Source: an uncultured bacterium
GTDB taxonomy: Bacteria > Bacteroidota > Bacteroidia > Bacteroidales > Marinifilaceae
Assembly (NCBI GenBank): GCA_905216195.1
Contig: CAJMSX010000041.1
Span: forward strand, 1-35,285
DNA length: 35,285 nt
Reading direction: 5' to 3'
Of this stretch, positions 25,191 to 33,748 are shown piece after piece (within the stretch, counting starts at the first letter, position 1; every line of letters begins with the position of its first letter). Position numbers and translations under genes: made by a program. The notes under the pieces are model-generated. The model ran no database searches. It was not told the origin of the DNA and saw only the letters and a list, made by a program, of their open reading frames with translations.

Positions 25191-25916
25191 TTAGTTTTCG
25201 GCAGCCATCGTAACAAACATGTTGGATCCTGTAGAAGCGTACGCAGAGTTGTACGCTTTTTGGATATAACGGAATTGCTTTTCATCCAATATTTCGATAG
25301 ACAATATATACACATTACTGTTCCGTATGCTGCTTGAACCCGCCGGCCGGGTTTCGCGGATGACGTCCGGACTTGTAAACTCCCAGGTTCCTTTTTCCGC
25401 TTCTTTCCGGCCGAACATTTCTTTGTAAGTGCCGTCGCTCAGGTATATTTTCTGCCGTTTACCATTACCGGTAAAAGCTTTCTTGGCTGCATCGGAGAGT
25501 GACATTATGATGACGGAATCATCTGTCCTTTCGATGACAATTTCGATATTTTCCATTTGCCATTTCCGGCTGCAAAGCAATTCCGTCTTTTGCTGTATGA
25601 TCACTTTTTCTGCTGCCTTTTGCTTTTCCAGTTCAGCTAAATAAAGTTCCCGGTCTATCCTTATTTTTTCCTGGCTTTTTGCAGCATTGAGAAGTACCCG
25701 GTAGGTATCATCGCTGAAATCCTTATTTTCCGTTTCGGATTCCTGAATATAATCCTTTAACAGCCTGAAATCTTCGGCAGATATTAATTTTTCGATTTCT
25801 TGATAATCCTTTTCCCGTGAAGACGGATTGTATTTTTTATCCAGTCCGGAGGAGCAAGCCATCACACTTAACATGAAGACACTGTAAATTACGTATTTGA
25901 TAAAGTAACGGTTCAT
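25191..25916 (-). CDS. lipoprotein of unknown function
   Basis: A 241-residue protein with a type II signal peptide and lipobox VMAC (C21). After the linker comes a lysine- and glutamate-rich helix (LYLAELEKQKAAEKVIIQQKT, about 92-112, coiled-coil-like), then a beta-rich C-terminal part with LSDGTYKEMFGRKEAEKGTWEF. This end looks like the lipocalin-like domain of many Bacteroidales lipoproteins, which I cannot confirm. It diverges from the QueG-like gene at 26008. Confidence 0.75.
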   Translation of the reverse strand: MNRYFIKYVIYSVFMLSVMACSSGLDKKYNPSSREKDYQEIEKLISAEDFRLLKDYIQESETENKDFSDDTYRVLLNAAKSQEKIRIDRELYLAELEKQKAAEKVIIQQKTELLCSRKWQMENIEIVIERTDDSVIIMSLSDAAKKAFTGNGKRQKIYLSDGTYKEMFGRKEAEKGTWEFTSPDVIRETRPAGSSSIRNSNVYILSIEILDEKQFRYIQKAYNSAYASTGSNMFVTMAAEN

Positions 25917-25949
25917 CAGGTTTTATCGTTTTAAGGTTCAGGCGTTAAA

Positions 25950-25972
25950 TGTACAAAAAATTTTCCTGTACA
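25950..25972. promoter_or_regulatory. paired TGTACA sites in a divergent promoter
   Basis: Two TGTACA palindromes (25950-25955 and 25967-25972) are 17 bases apart, centre to centre, between the divergent lipoprotein and QueG-like genes. The layout would suit a dimeric repressor site but the evidence is only the repeat itself. Confidence 0.25.
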
Positions 25973-25995
25973 ATATCGGGTGACGTAGAAAGCGT

Positions 25996-26003
25996 TATCT
26001 TTG
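25996..26003 (+). promoter_or_regulatory. -7 promoter box for the QueG-like gene
   Basis: TATCTTTG is a perfect TAnnTTTG box ending only 4 bases before the ATG at 26008. If used, transcription would start at or next to the start codon, giving a leaderless mRNA. Confidence 0.5.
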
Positions 26004-26007
26004 TGTC

Positions 26008-26703
26008 ATGAGAGAAATAGAGGAGAAGATCATACGGATACTGACGGAAGAGGGGGCCGCTTTTATCCGTTTCACAGACATTACAGGATTGCCATCGGAG
26101 CAAAACAGGGGGCTGCCCCGGGCCCTATCTTTCGGCATTCCCTTGACACCCTCGTATATACAAAAGGTGAAAGAGACGCCGGATTATGTACAGACAATTA
26201 TCGCTCAGAATCAGGTTGAGGAGGATGAATTTCATTTAAAAGAACTCAGGGCCGGGGAATTGGCGGACCGGATAGCCGGCGTGCTGGTGTCGGAGGGATA
26301 CCGCGCTTATTCGTTGTCGGATAATAATGTGATAGCAACGCACGCCTGGGATGCGGACAACCTGCGGACGCTTTTACCGCAGAAAACGGTTGCCGTCCTG
26401 TCCGGTGCGGGCTGGATTGGGAAAAATAATCTGCTGATTACTCCGGCATACGGCCCGGCACTTACCCTGGGGACAGTGCTGACGGATGCTCCGCTGGCGA
26501 CGGTCAGCACACAGCTGATGGAATGTCGGTGTAGAGCATGTCGTATATGCACTGATATTTGCCCGACAGGGGCAATTTATGGAAAAGCCTGGGAGAAACA
26601 GATTCCGCGGGAAGAAAGGATAGATGTGCGCCGGTGTACTACTTGCCTGAAATGTCTGGTGCACTGCCCTTATACCCCAAAATACCTGAAGCGCCGGGAC
26701 TAA
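26008..26703 (+). CDS. short QueG-like double [4Fe-4S] protein
   Basis: A 231-residue protein whose C-terminal half carries two [4Fe-4S] motifs: C175-x2-C178-x2-C181-x3-C185-P and C210-x2-C213-x2-C216-x3-C220-P, with the pairs arranged as in epoxyqueuosine reductase (QueG). The central AGWIGKNNLLITPAYGPALT is also QueG-like. It is much shorter than full-length QueG (about 340-380 residues) and lacks the HEAT-repeat C-terminus, so it belongs to the 4Fe-4S double-cluster group and may not make queuosine. An electron-transfer role is the safest reading. Confidence 0.8.
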   Translation: MREIEEKIIRILTEEGAAFIRFTDITGLPSEQNRGLPRALSFGIPLTPSYIQKVKETPDYVQTIIAQNQVEEDEFHLKELRAGELADRIAGVLVSEGYRAYSLSDNNVIATHAWDADNLRTLLPQKTVAVLSGAGWIGKNNLLITPAYGPALTLGTVLTDAPLATVSTQLMECRCRACRICTDICPTGAIYGKAWEKQIPREERIDVRRCTTCLKCLVHCPYTPKYLKRRD

Positions 26704-26760
26704 CAGGTACGCAGGGATTGCTTGTTTTTATGCCTTTTATCCACTTATAACGATTAAAGT

Positions 26761-27258
26761 ATGATAAGCGAAACTGATGCCGTTGAAATAATAACCGATG
26801 CAGAGCGCCACGGAATATCCGTATTCCTGGACGGGGGTTGGGGCGTGGATGCGCTGCTGGGACGGCAAACGCGTGAGCACAATGATATTGACTTGTTTAT
26901 AGAAAAAAGTAAGGGCGAAGAGTTTATTGCGATTTTAAAAGAGAAAGGATTCCAGGAAATCCGGAAGGACTATACCACCCCTGCGCATACCGTCTGGCAG
27001 GATGCGGGGGAGCGGGTGGTGGATTTGCATCTGTATGAGCCCGACGAAAACGGTACTTTTCGGTTTGAGGGGAACAGCTATCCGGCAGAAACCTTTTCAG
27101 CCGTCGGGCGAATTGCCGGCAGGGAAGTCCGCTGCATCCCGCCCCGGGAACAGCTGCTTTTTCATTGCGGATATGAGTGGGACGAAAATGATGCTCACGA
27201 TGTGCGCTGGCTGTGCGAACATTTCGGTCTCCCTGTGCCGGAGGAATACCGGAAATAA
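26761..27258 (+). CDS. Lnu-like nucleotidyltransferase
   Basis: A 165-residue protein of the nucleotidyltransferase fold: FLDGGWGVDALLGRQTREHN with the DxD metal pair at D42/D44 (NDIDLFIE), followed by TTPAHTVW, VVDLHLYEPDENGTF and LLFHCGYEWDENDAHDVRWL. These match the lincosamide nucleotidyltransferase family (Lnu(A)/Lnu(C)) in order and spacing, and more weakly other antibiotic adenylyltransferases. Whether it confers resistance cannot be read off; many chromosomal relatives have unknown substrates. It stands 57 bases after the QueG-like gene in the same direction. Confidence 0.82.
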   Translation: MISETDAVEIITDAERHGISVFLDGGWGVDALLGRQTREHNDIDLFIEKSKGEEFIAILKEKGFQEIRKDYTTPAHTVWQDAGERVVDLHLYEPDENGTFRFEGNSYPAETFSAVGRIAGREVRCIPPREQLLFHCGYEWDENDAHDVRWLCEHFGLPVPEEYRK

Positions 27259-27320
27259 TGTATGGAGAGTATGCAAAACCGGCCGTTTGTGTTGTCCTGC
27301 CGGAAAGAAACGATCTCCGG

Positions 27321-27351
27321 ATAGGCCAAAGGCCACGTCCCGGGGCTACTT
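27321..27351. repeat. intergenic CGTCCCC repeat, long form (B)
   Basis: ATAGGCCAAAGGCCACGTCC followed by CGGGGCTACTT: a diverged long-form copy between two tandem genes (Lnu-like and the TPR lipoprotein). Confidence 0.6.
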
Positions 27352-27386
27352 ACAGGACCGAACGGGTAATCTAAAAAACGGACAAA

Positions 27387-28238
27387 ATGAAATTCAGGAC
27401 TAAATCAATGAATAAAATAAACATGAGGTATAAGAATTTGTTTTTTTTACTGCTGGGGCTGTCAATTGCTTTATCGTCGTGTAAGGGGAAAAGCCGGAAG
27501 GAGATGAAAGGAGCGGTGGAGGGCTCACAATCGGCAGAACTTTTTCCGGACAGTCTGCTTTGTTCTGCTGAAACTTGCAATCAGAAAGGGAGAAAACTGG
27601 CTGAAAAAGGGTTTTATGAGGAAGCCCGGGAATGGTTTGGCCGGGCTATTGCAGCCGATTCCCTGTTCCATCGGGCTTATTACAATCGGGGAATGTGTTG
27701 GTGGTACAAAGGACGCCATCAGGATGCTATTGCCGACTATGATGTGGCAATCCGTTTGAATCCGGTCGAACCCGATTATTATAATAACCGTAGTGCAGCC
27801 CGTCTTTCTGCCGGTGATTATGAAGGAGCACTGGCAGATGCGGAAAAAGCACTTCACCTGGGGCCGGAGAGTGTATCTTTTTATCTCAACCATGCCCTGG
27901 CTAATGAAGGCTTGAAAAATAGAGAGGTGGCCATTGCCGATTACCGCCGGATTATTGTGCTGGACCCCCATCATATCAAAGCGTATTACCGGATGGGATG
28001 TTTGCTTACCAATCAGGGTAAAACGGAAGAGTCGGTTGATTGCTATGTACAGGCCTTAAAAATGGCTGACACAACAAGCTTGCCTGAAGTGACAGCCGCT
28101 ATCTATTACAATTTGGGACGACTATACAATCTTCACGGAAATAATGTAAAAGCAAAGCAGGTTGCAGAGGAAGGAGTATCCCGTTATCCGGAATCCAAAC
28201 TCTTAAAAGAGTTGCTTCGGGCCGTTGATAAAGAATGA
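27387..28238 (+). CDS. tetratricopeptide-repeat lipoprotein
   Basis: A protein of up to 283 residues with a lipobox LSSC (C32 from the first ATG; residue 20 if the ATG at 27423 is used, which gives the more normal signal peptide). The mature part is built of about five TPR helix pairs, seen as AEKGFYEEAREWFGRAIAAD, NRGMCWWYKGRHQDAIADYD, LSAGDYEGALADAEKALHL and later copies. It would sit in the membrane facing the periplasm and probably act as a scaffold or partner-binding protein; no partner is suggested by neighbours. Confidence 0.85.
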   Translation: MKFRTKSMNKINMRYKNLFFLLLGLSIALSSCKGKSRKEMKGAVEGSQSAELFPDSLLCSAETCNQKGRKLAEKGFYEEAREWFGRAIAADSLFHRAYYNRGMCWWYKGRHQDAIADYDVAIRLNPVEPDYYNNRSAARLSAGDYEGALADAEKALHLGPESVSFYLNHALANEGLKNREVAIADYRRIIVLDPHHIKAYYRMGCLLTNQGKTEESVDCYVQALKMADTTSLPEVTAAIYYNLGRLYNLHGNNVKAKQVAEEGVSRYPESKLLKELLRAVDKE

Positions 28239-28244
28239 CAGAAC

Positions 28245-28333
28245 CCACAGGGACGGGATGTTTGTGTTCCCCCTCCCTGTACTGACGGAATATCCGGTCT
28301 AAACGACGGAGAGGTACCTTTCGGGCTATTTTA
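28245..28333. repeat. two intergenic CGTCCCC repeats, short (A) and degenerate long form (B)
   Basis: At 28245-28267 CCCACAGGGACGGGATG plus TTTGTG matches the short form at 8766. At 28305-28333 ACGGAGAGGTACC then TTTCGGGCTATTTTAC is a diverged long form in minus orientation. The rest of 28334-28488 holds no gene I can support. Confidence 0.5.
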
Positions 28334-28488
28334 CACCATCCGGTGATACCCCCCCTTTGGGAGTGGTAGAATACAAAATATATTGCAGCGGTTTAAAGAA
28401 AAGCATCTATCGTTCCACTGCCCCTGCAATTAGGGGAATGGGGATTGCAATTATCCGAATAACTCAGGGGAACAGGGTTTAATTTAAC

Positions 28489-28496
28489 TATCTTTG
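28489..28496 (+). promoter_or_regulatory. -7 promoter box for the beta-lactamase gene
   Basis: TATCTTTG, a perfect TAnnTTTG box, 38 bases before the ATG at 28534. No clear -33 TTTG at the usual distance. Confidence 0.6.
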
Positions 28497-28533
28497 CAGC
28501 AAAGACACCGTTCCATATTCAAAACCGGAAAAG

Positions 28534-29430
28534 ATGAAAACGATTCTTCTCATTTTAAGCATATTTTTCTGTCCTTCTATCGTGCATGCGCAAGCAGAAG
28601 GTCTGACAGAACACATCAGGAAAATCATCCGGAACAAAAAAGCCTTGGTGGGTGTAGCTGTGATTCTGAATAGTAAAGATACAGTTACAGTAAACAATAA
28701 TTCCCGCTATCCTCTCCTGAGTGTATATAAGTTTCATCAGGCTTTGGCTGTAGCCGATTATCTTTACCGGAAGCATTTACCGCTCGAAACTCAGGTATAT
28801 ATCGCTCAGACAGCTCTTAAGCCTGATACCTACAGCCCTTTGCGCGATAAATATCCCGAAGGAAATATCTCTTTGCCCGTTAGCAAGTTGCTGGAATATA
28901 CCCTCCAACTGAGCGACAACAATGCCTGTGACATTCTATTCGATTATATAGGCGGAACCGGGGCTGCCGACAAATATATCCGGTCGCTGGGCTTGAAAGA
29001 ATATTCCATTGGTGCAACCGAACACGAAATGCATCAAGACCCTGCCCTTTGCTACAATAACTGGAGTACTCCGTTGGAAGCGGTGCGCTTATTAGAAATT
29101 TTCCTGACCCGGCCCCTTTTTGCGACCGAGTATCAGGAATTTATCGAACGTACTATGATAGAGTGCAGAACCGGTAAGGACCGGCTTCCGAAACCACTCT
29201 TAGAAACGAAAGTAATCATCGGCCACAAAACAGGAACAAGCGACCGGAATGCAAGAGGAGAATTTATCGGGATAAACGATATCGGTTTTGTCTACCTTCC
29301 TGACGGGCAACATTACTCCATTGCCGTATTTGTAAAAGATTCGAGAGAAAGTATACAAAACACTTCACAGATCATCGCAGATATTTCGGAAGTTGTGTAC
29401 CGATATGTACTCCATCCCTCATCTCTCTAA
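28534..29430 (+). CDS. class A beta-lactamase (subclass A2, CblA/CfxA-like)
   Basis: A 298-residue exported serine hydrolase. A signal peptide (cleaved near A19) is followed by the active-site SVYK (S63, K66), SDN (127-129), the omega-loop EHEMH (E163 and H167, standing for Ambler E166 and the A2-type H170) and the KTG triad (232-234). The pattern NNWSTP and GHKTGTSDRNA resemble CblA of Bacteroides, with which it seems closest, then CfxA, VEB and PER. All catalytic residues are present, so an active enzyme hydrolysing cephalosporins is likely; its spectrum cannot be told. It stands alone with its own promoter and has no visible mobile flanks. Confidence 0.92.
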   Translation: MKTILLILSIFFCPSIVHAQAEGLTEHIRKIIRNKKALVGVAVILNSKDTVTVNNNSRYPLLSVYKFHQALAVADYLYRKHLPLETQVYIAQTALKPDTYSPLRDKYPEGNISLPVSKLLEYTLQLSDNNACDILFDYIGGTGAADKYIRSLGLKEYSIGATEHEMHQDPALCYNNWSTPLEAVRLLEIFLTRPLFATEYQEFIERTMIECRTGKDRLPKPLLETKVIIGHKTGTSDRNARGEFIGINDIGFVYLPDGQHYSIAVFVKDSRESIQNTSQIIADISEVVYRYVLHPSSL

Positions 29431-29534
29431 TTTCTATTCCCTTTGCTGAAAATAAGCTATAGTATTTCCATCCCATAACCCGGGGGAAGGGGGTGTTCGT
29501 GTCTCCTTGTCCCTGGGGAGGCCGAATCCGGAAC

Positions 29535-29654
29535 CTCCTTCGTTAATTGAAACATATAATCAGGCGTAAACCTCCGGATATTCCGCTTCACGGCCTTGCT
29601 CAGATTAGCTGTTGTCACTCGGTACGATTCGGATAAATCGCAGTCGGACAAAAC
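29535..29654 (-). pseudogene. ORF6N-domain fragment
   Basis: About 40 minus-strand codons reading LSDCDLSESYRVTTANLSKA, VKRNIRRFTPDYMFQLTKE match the start of the ORF6N domain found in phage antirepressor-like and Bacteroidales accessory proteins (DxDLAxLYxVxTxxLNQAVKRNxxRFPxDFMFQLTxEE). The frame has no proper start and leaves the family sequence on both sides, so it is a remnant. Confidence 0.6.
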
Positions 29655-29677
29655 AAAGAGAAACGGGAAATTTCCAG

Positions 29678-29714
29678 AAATAGCCCAAAAGCTCCGTCCC
29701 CGTGAGCTATAAAG
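29678..29714. repeat. intergenic CGTCCCC repeat, long form (B)
   Basis: AAATAGCCCAAAAGCTCCG then TCCCCGTGAGCTATAAAG. TAGC and GCTA outer arms. It lies between the ORF6N fragment and the PH-like gene. Confidence 0.7.
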
Positions 29715-29837
29715 GAACATAAAACAACCCGAAAGCCTCCTTCCTGTAGTATTTTTAAATTTTATATTATTTTTGTTCCCCAAGTGTAAAGCCACACCTA
29801 AAACAAAGACACCCATGAAATCGGGAGACCCCCTCTG

Positions 29838-30236
29838 ATGGAAACTGTAGTCATAAATGAAAGCCGCGGCAAAAAAATCCGGCTGCTCCTGCTCATGCTG
29901 GGAGCAGCAGTGCTGTGCATGTGGGCAGTAGGTATTGGCATAATACTGGGACGTTTGGTCAGGCCACGCCCGCTCCTGGTGCTTACGGCTGAGGGCTTTG
30001 AGTTCAGTTCGGGATTCCGGAACCTGCGTTTTATACCCTGGCAGGAAGTAAGCGACATTTCGCTGATTAAGATTCGTTCCGCCAAAATACTTGGTGTAGC
30101 ATTACGCCACAGGGAAAAATACCTTGCCGCGCTACCGAAGGCATACCGATGGTTAGCGCGGATAAACTGTTCCCTGGGATATTCCTGGCCCATACAAATC
30201 AATACAGATATGGCCAAAGGATATACGACGGAGTAA
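29838..30236 (+). CDS. PH-like membrane protein, perhaps cut short by a TAA
   Basis: A 132-residue protein with an N-terminal membrane segment (IRLLLLMLGAAVLCMWAVGI) and a soluble part resembling the STM3941/bacterial-PH type: PLLVLTAEGFEFSSG, FIPWQEVSDISLIKIRSAKI, LGVALRHREKYL. The stop TAA at 30234-30236 is followed in the same frame by 15 sense codons, IVAMMDRYRTKQQDK, before another stop at 30284. These read as a natural helix ending, so the original C-terminus probably ran on to 30284 and was cut by a GAA- or CAA-to-TAA change. Function unknown. Confidence 0.6.
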   Translation: METVVINESRGKKIRLLLLMLGAAVLCMWAVGIGIILGRLVRPRPLLVLTAEGFEFSSGFRNLRFIPWQEVSDISLIKIRSAKILGVALRHREKYLAALPKAYRWLARINCSLGYSWPIQINTDMAKGYTTE

Positions 30237-30371
30237 ATCGTGGCGATGATGGACCGGTACCGGACGAAGCAACAAGATAAATAAAAATGAAACCTGACGG
30301 ACATTCCTGCCGGATTGTCGGCATTCCGAGTCCTTTGCCTGAAAGATCACAAATAAAATAAAGAATTGCAA

Positions 30372-33173
30372 ATGAAAAAGTTAATGATTTTACTTCTCCT
30401 CGGAGCCCTTTCCCCACTGAGTGCCTGGTCCCGGCAGCAAACGGATACATTACCGCAATGGGTCACGCCTTTTGTAGAGAGTTCACACTCCATTATAAAG
30501 GAGAACCAAGAGATACTGAATCAGGACTTTTCATGCATTCTGGCAGACAAGCGGGTAGATTTCTTAGGATATATCGGAAAAGATTGCCAAAAAATGGAGT
30601 TGACCTTTCAGACCGTAAACAAAGAGACAAATACAACTTACCTGATTTCAGGCTTTTCAACCGTCTTACAGCATATACGTCCTTTCTCAGGCTTTTTACA
30701 AATCCTGGATGTGAGAGAACTGAACGAATATGGGACAGATGGCTTCAGGAAAGGACAGATACACAAACACGGTATTTGTATCGCCCGCTACACTCTCCGC
30801 GAGGAACAAGAACAAAAGGATAGCGGGGTTTTCTCAGGTATTTCGGTGTTCCGCTGGTATATGGATAAAAACGATAATTTGCATTACGACGATACCAAGG
30901 ATGATGCGGACAGCTATTCCAACAACCTGTTTGCCGGAATATGGCATAGCAATGCAGGCAACCGGACAGTGAAATGTGCCTGGGGGCACTACCGGATTCC
31001 GGATTGCGGCGATTTAGACATCGGAACGGCAGAGTTTTCCGTCAATCCTGCCTATGCTGCCCCTGGATGGGAGAAACCACAGGCAGACGGATGGTATGGC
31101 TATTATAGTGCAGAAGTTAACCTGCAGAATACGGAGGAAGAAACAGAAGCCGGGTTTGTTATTTATGGCATTCATATCCAGCCCGGGGAATGTACCTACT
31201 ACAAATCACAACTGCACGCAAACGATATGTATACCTGTAAGGTAATTGCCGCGACAGCAGATTCTATTGCGTTCCAGGCTACCGGACCGAATGCGCCCGA
31301 TACGGATGGGAAACCGCTTGCTACGCTTTACCGGAAAAGCGGCAGACTTTACCTGTCAGGACCGTTTGTTTTTGACAAAAACGGAAACACAGATGTGCCT
31401 GTTGAAATTGAAAAAAAAGGTGAAAGCGAAACGCTGAAAGAGTGCAGGAGTATCCCGAAAGAACAGGTACATTCTGCTTATAAAATTATTCCCAAAGAAA
31501 GCGGTGCTTTCTACTGTCTGTCGGTAAACGGTAAAGAATACCGGGTAAAGGACATGTTCGATTACGGCGAGGTGGAGCTGAAAGTCTATGCAGACGGTCC
31601 TTCGGCAATCGTATTGACAGAGCTGAGGGATACGTACGAATCCGTCTATTTTGTTTATTACTTTAATGACGGTACTTTAGTGAGGCTGGGACAGTTTGAT
31701 GTAACACAGCCCGACGATGTGGAGATACACGGCTCCGGAAAGATTGCGTTAAAAGTATATGCCGGAAACGACAAAGTTGTGATTGAAAGCTATCTGAATA
31801 ATGTTCGTGCCGGCAGACACGTATTTCCGGTACAGAACCCTGCCGGTTCCCTCGCCCGAACGGATACCATGCGAATTGAAAATAAGAAAACCGCTATTTT
31901 TATCGTTCCTACCGAGGAAGAAGTAAACCGGATAAAGCGGGGATACCGTTCACCTGAAGATTTCCATACTATAGCTGACGAGGCGGCCTTCCACTCCTCC
32001 GAAGCGAAAACTTACCTGAAACAAAACGACATAGAGATTGTGTATGCCGACACTACCTGCCGCATTCTTGATTTTGCCGGCTCTTACTCTATCGATTTAT
32101 CGGATACGGCTAAAACAGGCAATTCTCTCTTCAATGTCATTTTATATAACGGCTACCTTCCCGCCGTCGTTTCTGCGGTTGATGTAAAAGCAGAGGCCCC
32201 GGACTTTTTCGGCTTGTCTTTATTGGATATCGTGGATAAAAAGGCGGGTAAACCGGAATCCACCTCAGCTTCCCTTAGGATTACCGTGCCCAATGACCTG
32301 GATAGCATAGCTCTCCTGAAAAAAAACATTGAAGAACTCAGCATATCATCCGCTTTTCAAAGCAGAACCCCTGTTACAGTTTATGATTCAGTGTGTATCA
32401 ACGGTCAGTTCATCGGAAAAGGGATTCCTTCCTCTGTAAAACTTTACAAAAAACTGCCCGATGCAGGTAATATAAAAGTAATACTGTTCGCCCATTTGCG
32501 CGAGTGTCATAACGATAGCTACCCGGCACTGGAGTTACAGACTTTCGACAGCAAAGACCGTTTTATCGACCGCCTGCTCGTTTCCACCTCTGTCTTTGAA
32601 GAAGGCGGACTATACAGGTATACTGACCTGGATACGGAGGGTTATATCAGAGTGACTGATGTTATCGTAACCTACGATATGGAAAACGACACGGAGAAGG
32701 AAAGCAGAACAACCTCCTGTTATGTAATGGATGATAAAGGATTCTTTATTGAAAAAAAGAAGACAAATCAGGAAAAATACACCGGAACCTCTGCCGGACA
32801 AGATTTTTCTCTTCCAATCGGTTCGAAGTGGCTGGGCGAGTATGAATTGTCGGTTTCGTTAGGCCGGATAAACGATTCGACGGAGGTATTTGCCGACTAC
32901 ATGATAAGCATAGACCGCGACTCAGCTTCGTTTACGGCCGGCGGATATAAAATCTACTGTAGTTACCAGGGTACAGTGAGCGAACAGGACGGACGGCTGA
33001 TTATCCTTTGCGATAAGCTCATCGACGGTTCCGGCCACCTGACCGCCGGGGACACCCTGGCCATCCTGACATTCAAAGCAGGCAATTATTACATAGAGAG
33101 TTCAATTATATACGATAATCCGGACACCGGCGACAGCTCCCGGCACCTGTTGACAAAAACAAGTCAACCGTAA
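30372..33173 (+). CDS. 933-residue exported protein of unknown function
   Basis: A signal peptide (MKKLMILLLLGALSPLSAWS) is followed by about 910 residues without membrane segments. The chain is rich in D, E, K, Y and T and looks mainly beta: short alternating strands with Asp/Gly turns, for example GFVIYGIHIQPGECTYYKSQ, IVLTELRDTYESVYFVYYF, KAGNYYIESSIIYDNPD. I recognise no enzyme motif and no sortase-type or TonB-type signature. It is most likely a periplasmic or surface protein. ATG at 30372 is chosen over a TTG two codons upstream. It stands 136 bases after the PH-like gene and has no co-directional partner downstream. Confidence 0.8.
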   Translation: MKKLMILLLLGALSPLSAWSRQQTDTLPQWVTPFVESSHSIIKENQEILNQDFSCILADKRVDFLGYIGKDCQKMELTFQTVNKETNTTYLISGFSTVLQHIRPFSGFLQILDVRELNEYGTDGFRKGQIHKHGICIARYTLREEQEQKDSGVFSGISVFRWYMDKNDNLHYDDTKDDADSYSNNLFAGIWHSNAGNRTVKCAWGHYRIPDCGDLDIGTAEFSVNPAYAAPGWEKPQADGWYGYYSAEVNLQNTEEETEAGFVIYGIHIQPGECTYYKSQLHANDMYTCKVIAATADSIAFQATGPNAPDTDGKPLATLYRKSGRLYLSGPFVFDKNGNTDVPVEIEKKGESETLKECRSIPKEQVHSAYKIIPKESGAFYCLSVNGKEYRVKDMFDYGEVELKVYADGPSAIVLTELRDTYESVYFVYYFNDGTLVRLGQFDVTQPDDVEIHGSGKIALKVYAGNDKVVIESYLNNVRAGRHVFPVQNPAGSLARTDTMRIENKKTAIFIVPTEEEVNRIKRGYRSPEDFHTIADEAAFHSSEAKTYLKQNDIEIVYADTTCRILDFAGSYSIDLSDTAKTGNSLFNVILYNGYLPAVVSAVDVKAEAPDFFGLSLLDIVDKKAGKPESTSASLRITVPNDLDSIALLKKNIEELSISSAFQSRTPVTVYDSVCINGQFIGKGIPSSVKLYKKLPDAGNIKVILFAHLRECHNDSYPALELQTFDSKDRFIDRLLVSTSVFEEGGLYRYTDLDTEGYIRVTDVIVTYDMENDTEKESRTTSCYVMDDKGFFIEKKKTNQEKYTGTSAGQDFSLPIGSKWLGEYELSVSLGRINDSTEVFADYMISIDRDSASFTAGGYKIYCSYQGTVSEQDGRLIILCDKLIDGSGHLTAGDTLAILTFKAGNYYIESSIIYDNPDTGDSSRHLLTKTSQP

Positions 33174-33533
33174 AATACCCCTCAAACATTATAGCAGATA
33201 ATAGAACTCCTCCTATGCCCACCGGAAGATAGGGGCCGTTGGTTCCTCTGCCGAAAAAGTATGCCGGGGAAAGGAAACGGACAAGTTGCAAGGGGAAAAA
33301 CGATATACAAAGGAATCTGTTTTAGCTGGCCCTGTTCCTCTCCCGGGCCTCCTGCTCCGGTTGTACGGAAAAGCTAAAGGAAAATCTCAGGACGTATCAA
33401 CCCGGAAGGAAGCACCATCGCCCCACGTATCAGGACTCCTCCCAAGGACTAGCACCGTTACAGCCTTCCTCCGGAGTCTTTCGGCTATTTTTTACGGCAT
33501 TTCCCGCTGGAACGACCCGGCCCTTTCTCCCTG
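33174..33533. other. intergenic region with a degenerate repeat
   Basis: No gene is supported; the open frames here lack any recognisable family and overlap one another. At 33468-33496 CCTCCGGAGTC then TTTCGGCTATTTTTTACGG is a decayed long-form (B) repeat in minus orientation. The rest may be decayed coding sequence. Confidence 0.4.
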
Positions 33534-33746
33534 CTACTCCCTTTCCGGCGTACCCTTAATCCGTACCCCGGAATGGAACTTCATTTCCGTCAGGGGCAGG
33601 TTAAAGTTGGTCGTCTTCCGCCCCTCGCTACTGCTGATTTCCGCGCCGGGCACGGAATCCTGACGGTAGACATAACAATACTTGCATCCGGGGCTGACTT
33701 TCGTGCAGCCGCGCCACGGATTCCCTTCCGCAAATATATCCTCCCA
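33534..33746 (-). pseudogene. DUF5131 (phage Gp37/Gp68-like) fragment
   Basis: Seventy-one minus-strand codons read WEDIFAEGNPWRGCTKVSPG, CKYCYVYRQDSVPG and so on to IKGTPERE. The NPWRGC...VSPGCKYCY block is the N-terminal cysteine motif of DUF5131 proteins, which resemble radical-SAM enzymes. A stop codon lies in frame just upstream, no start is visible, and the stretch ends after about 70 of the usual 200 or more residues. It begins 3 bases after the DUF3795 gene, so the pair may once have been an operon. Confidence 0.65.
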
Positions 33747-33748
33747 TT

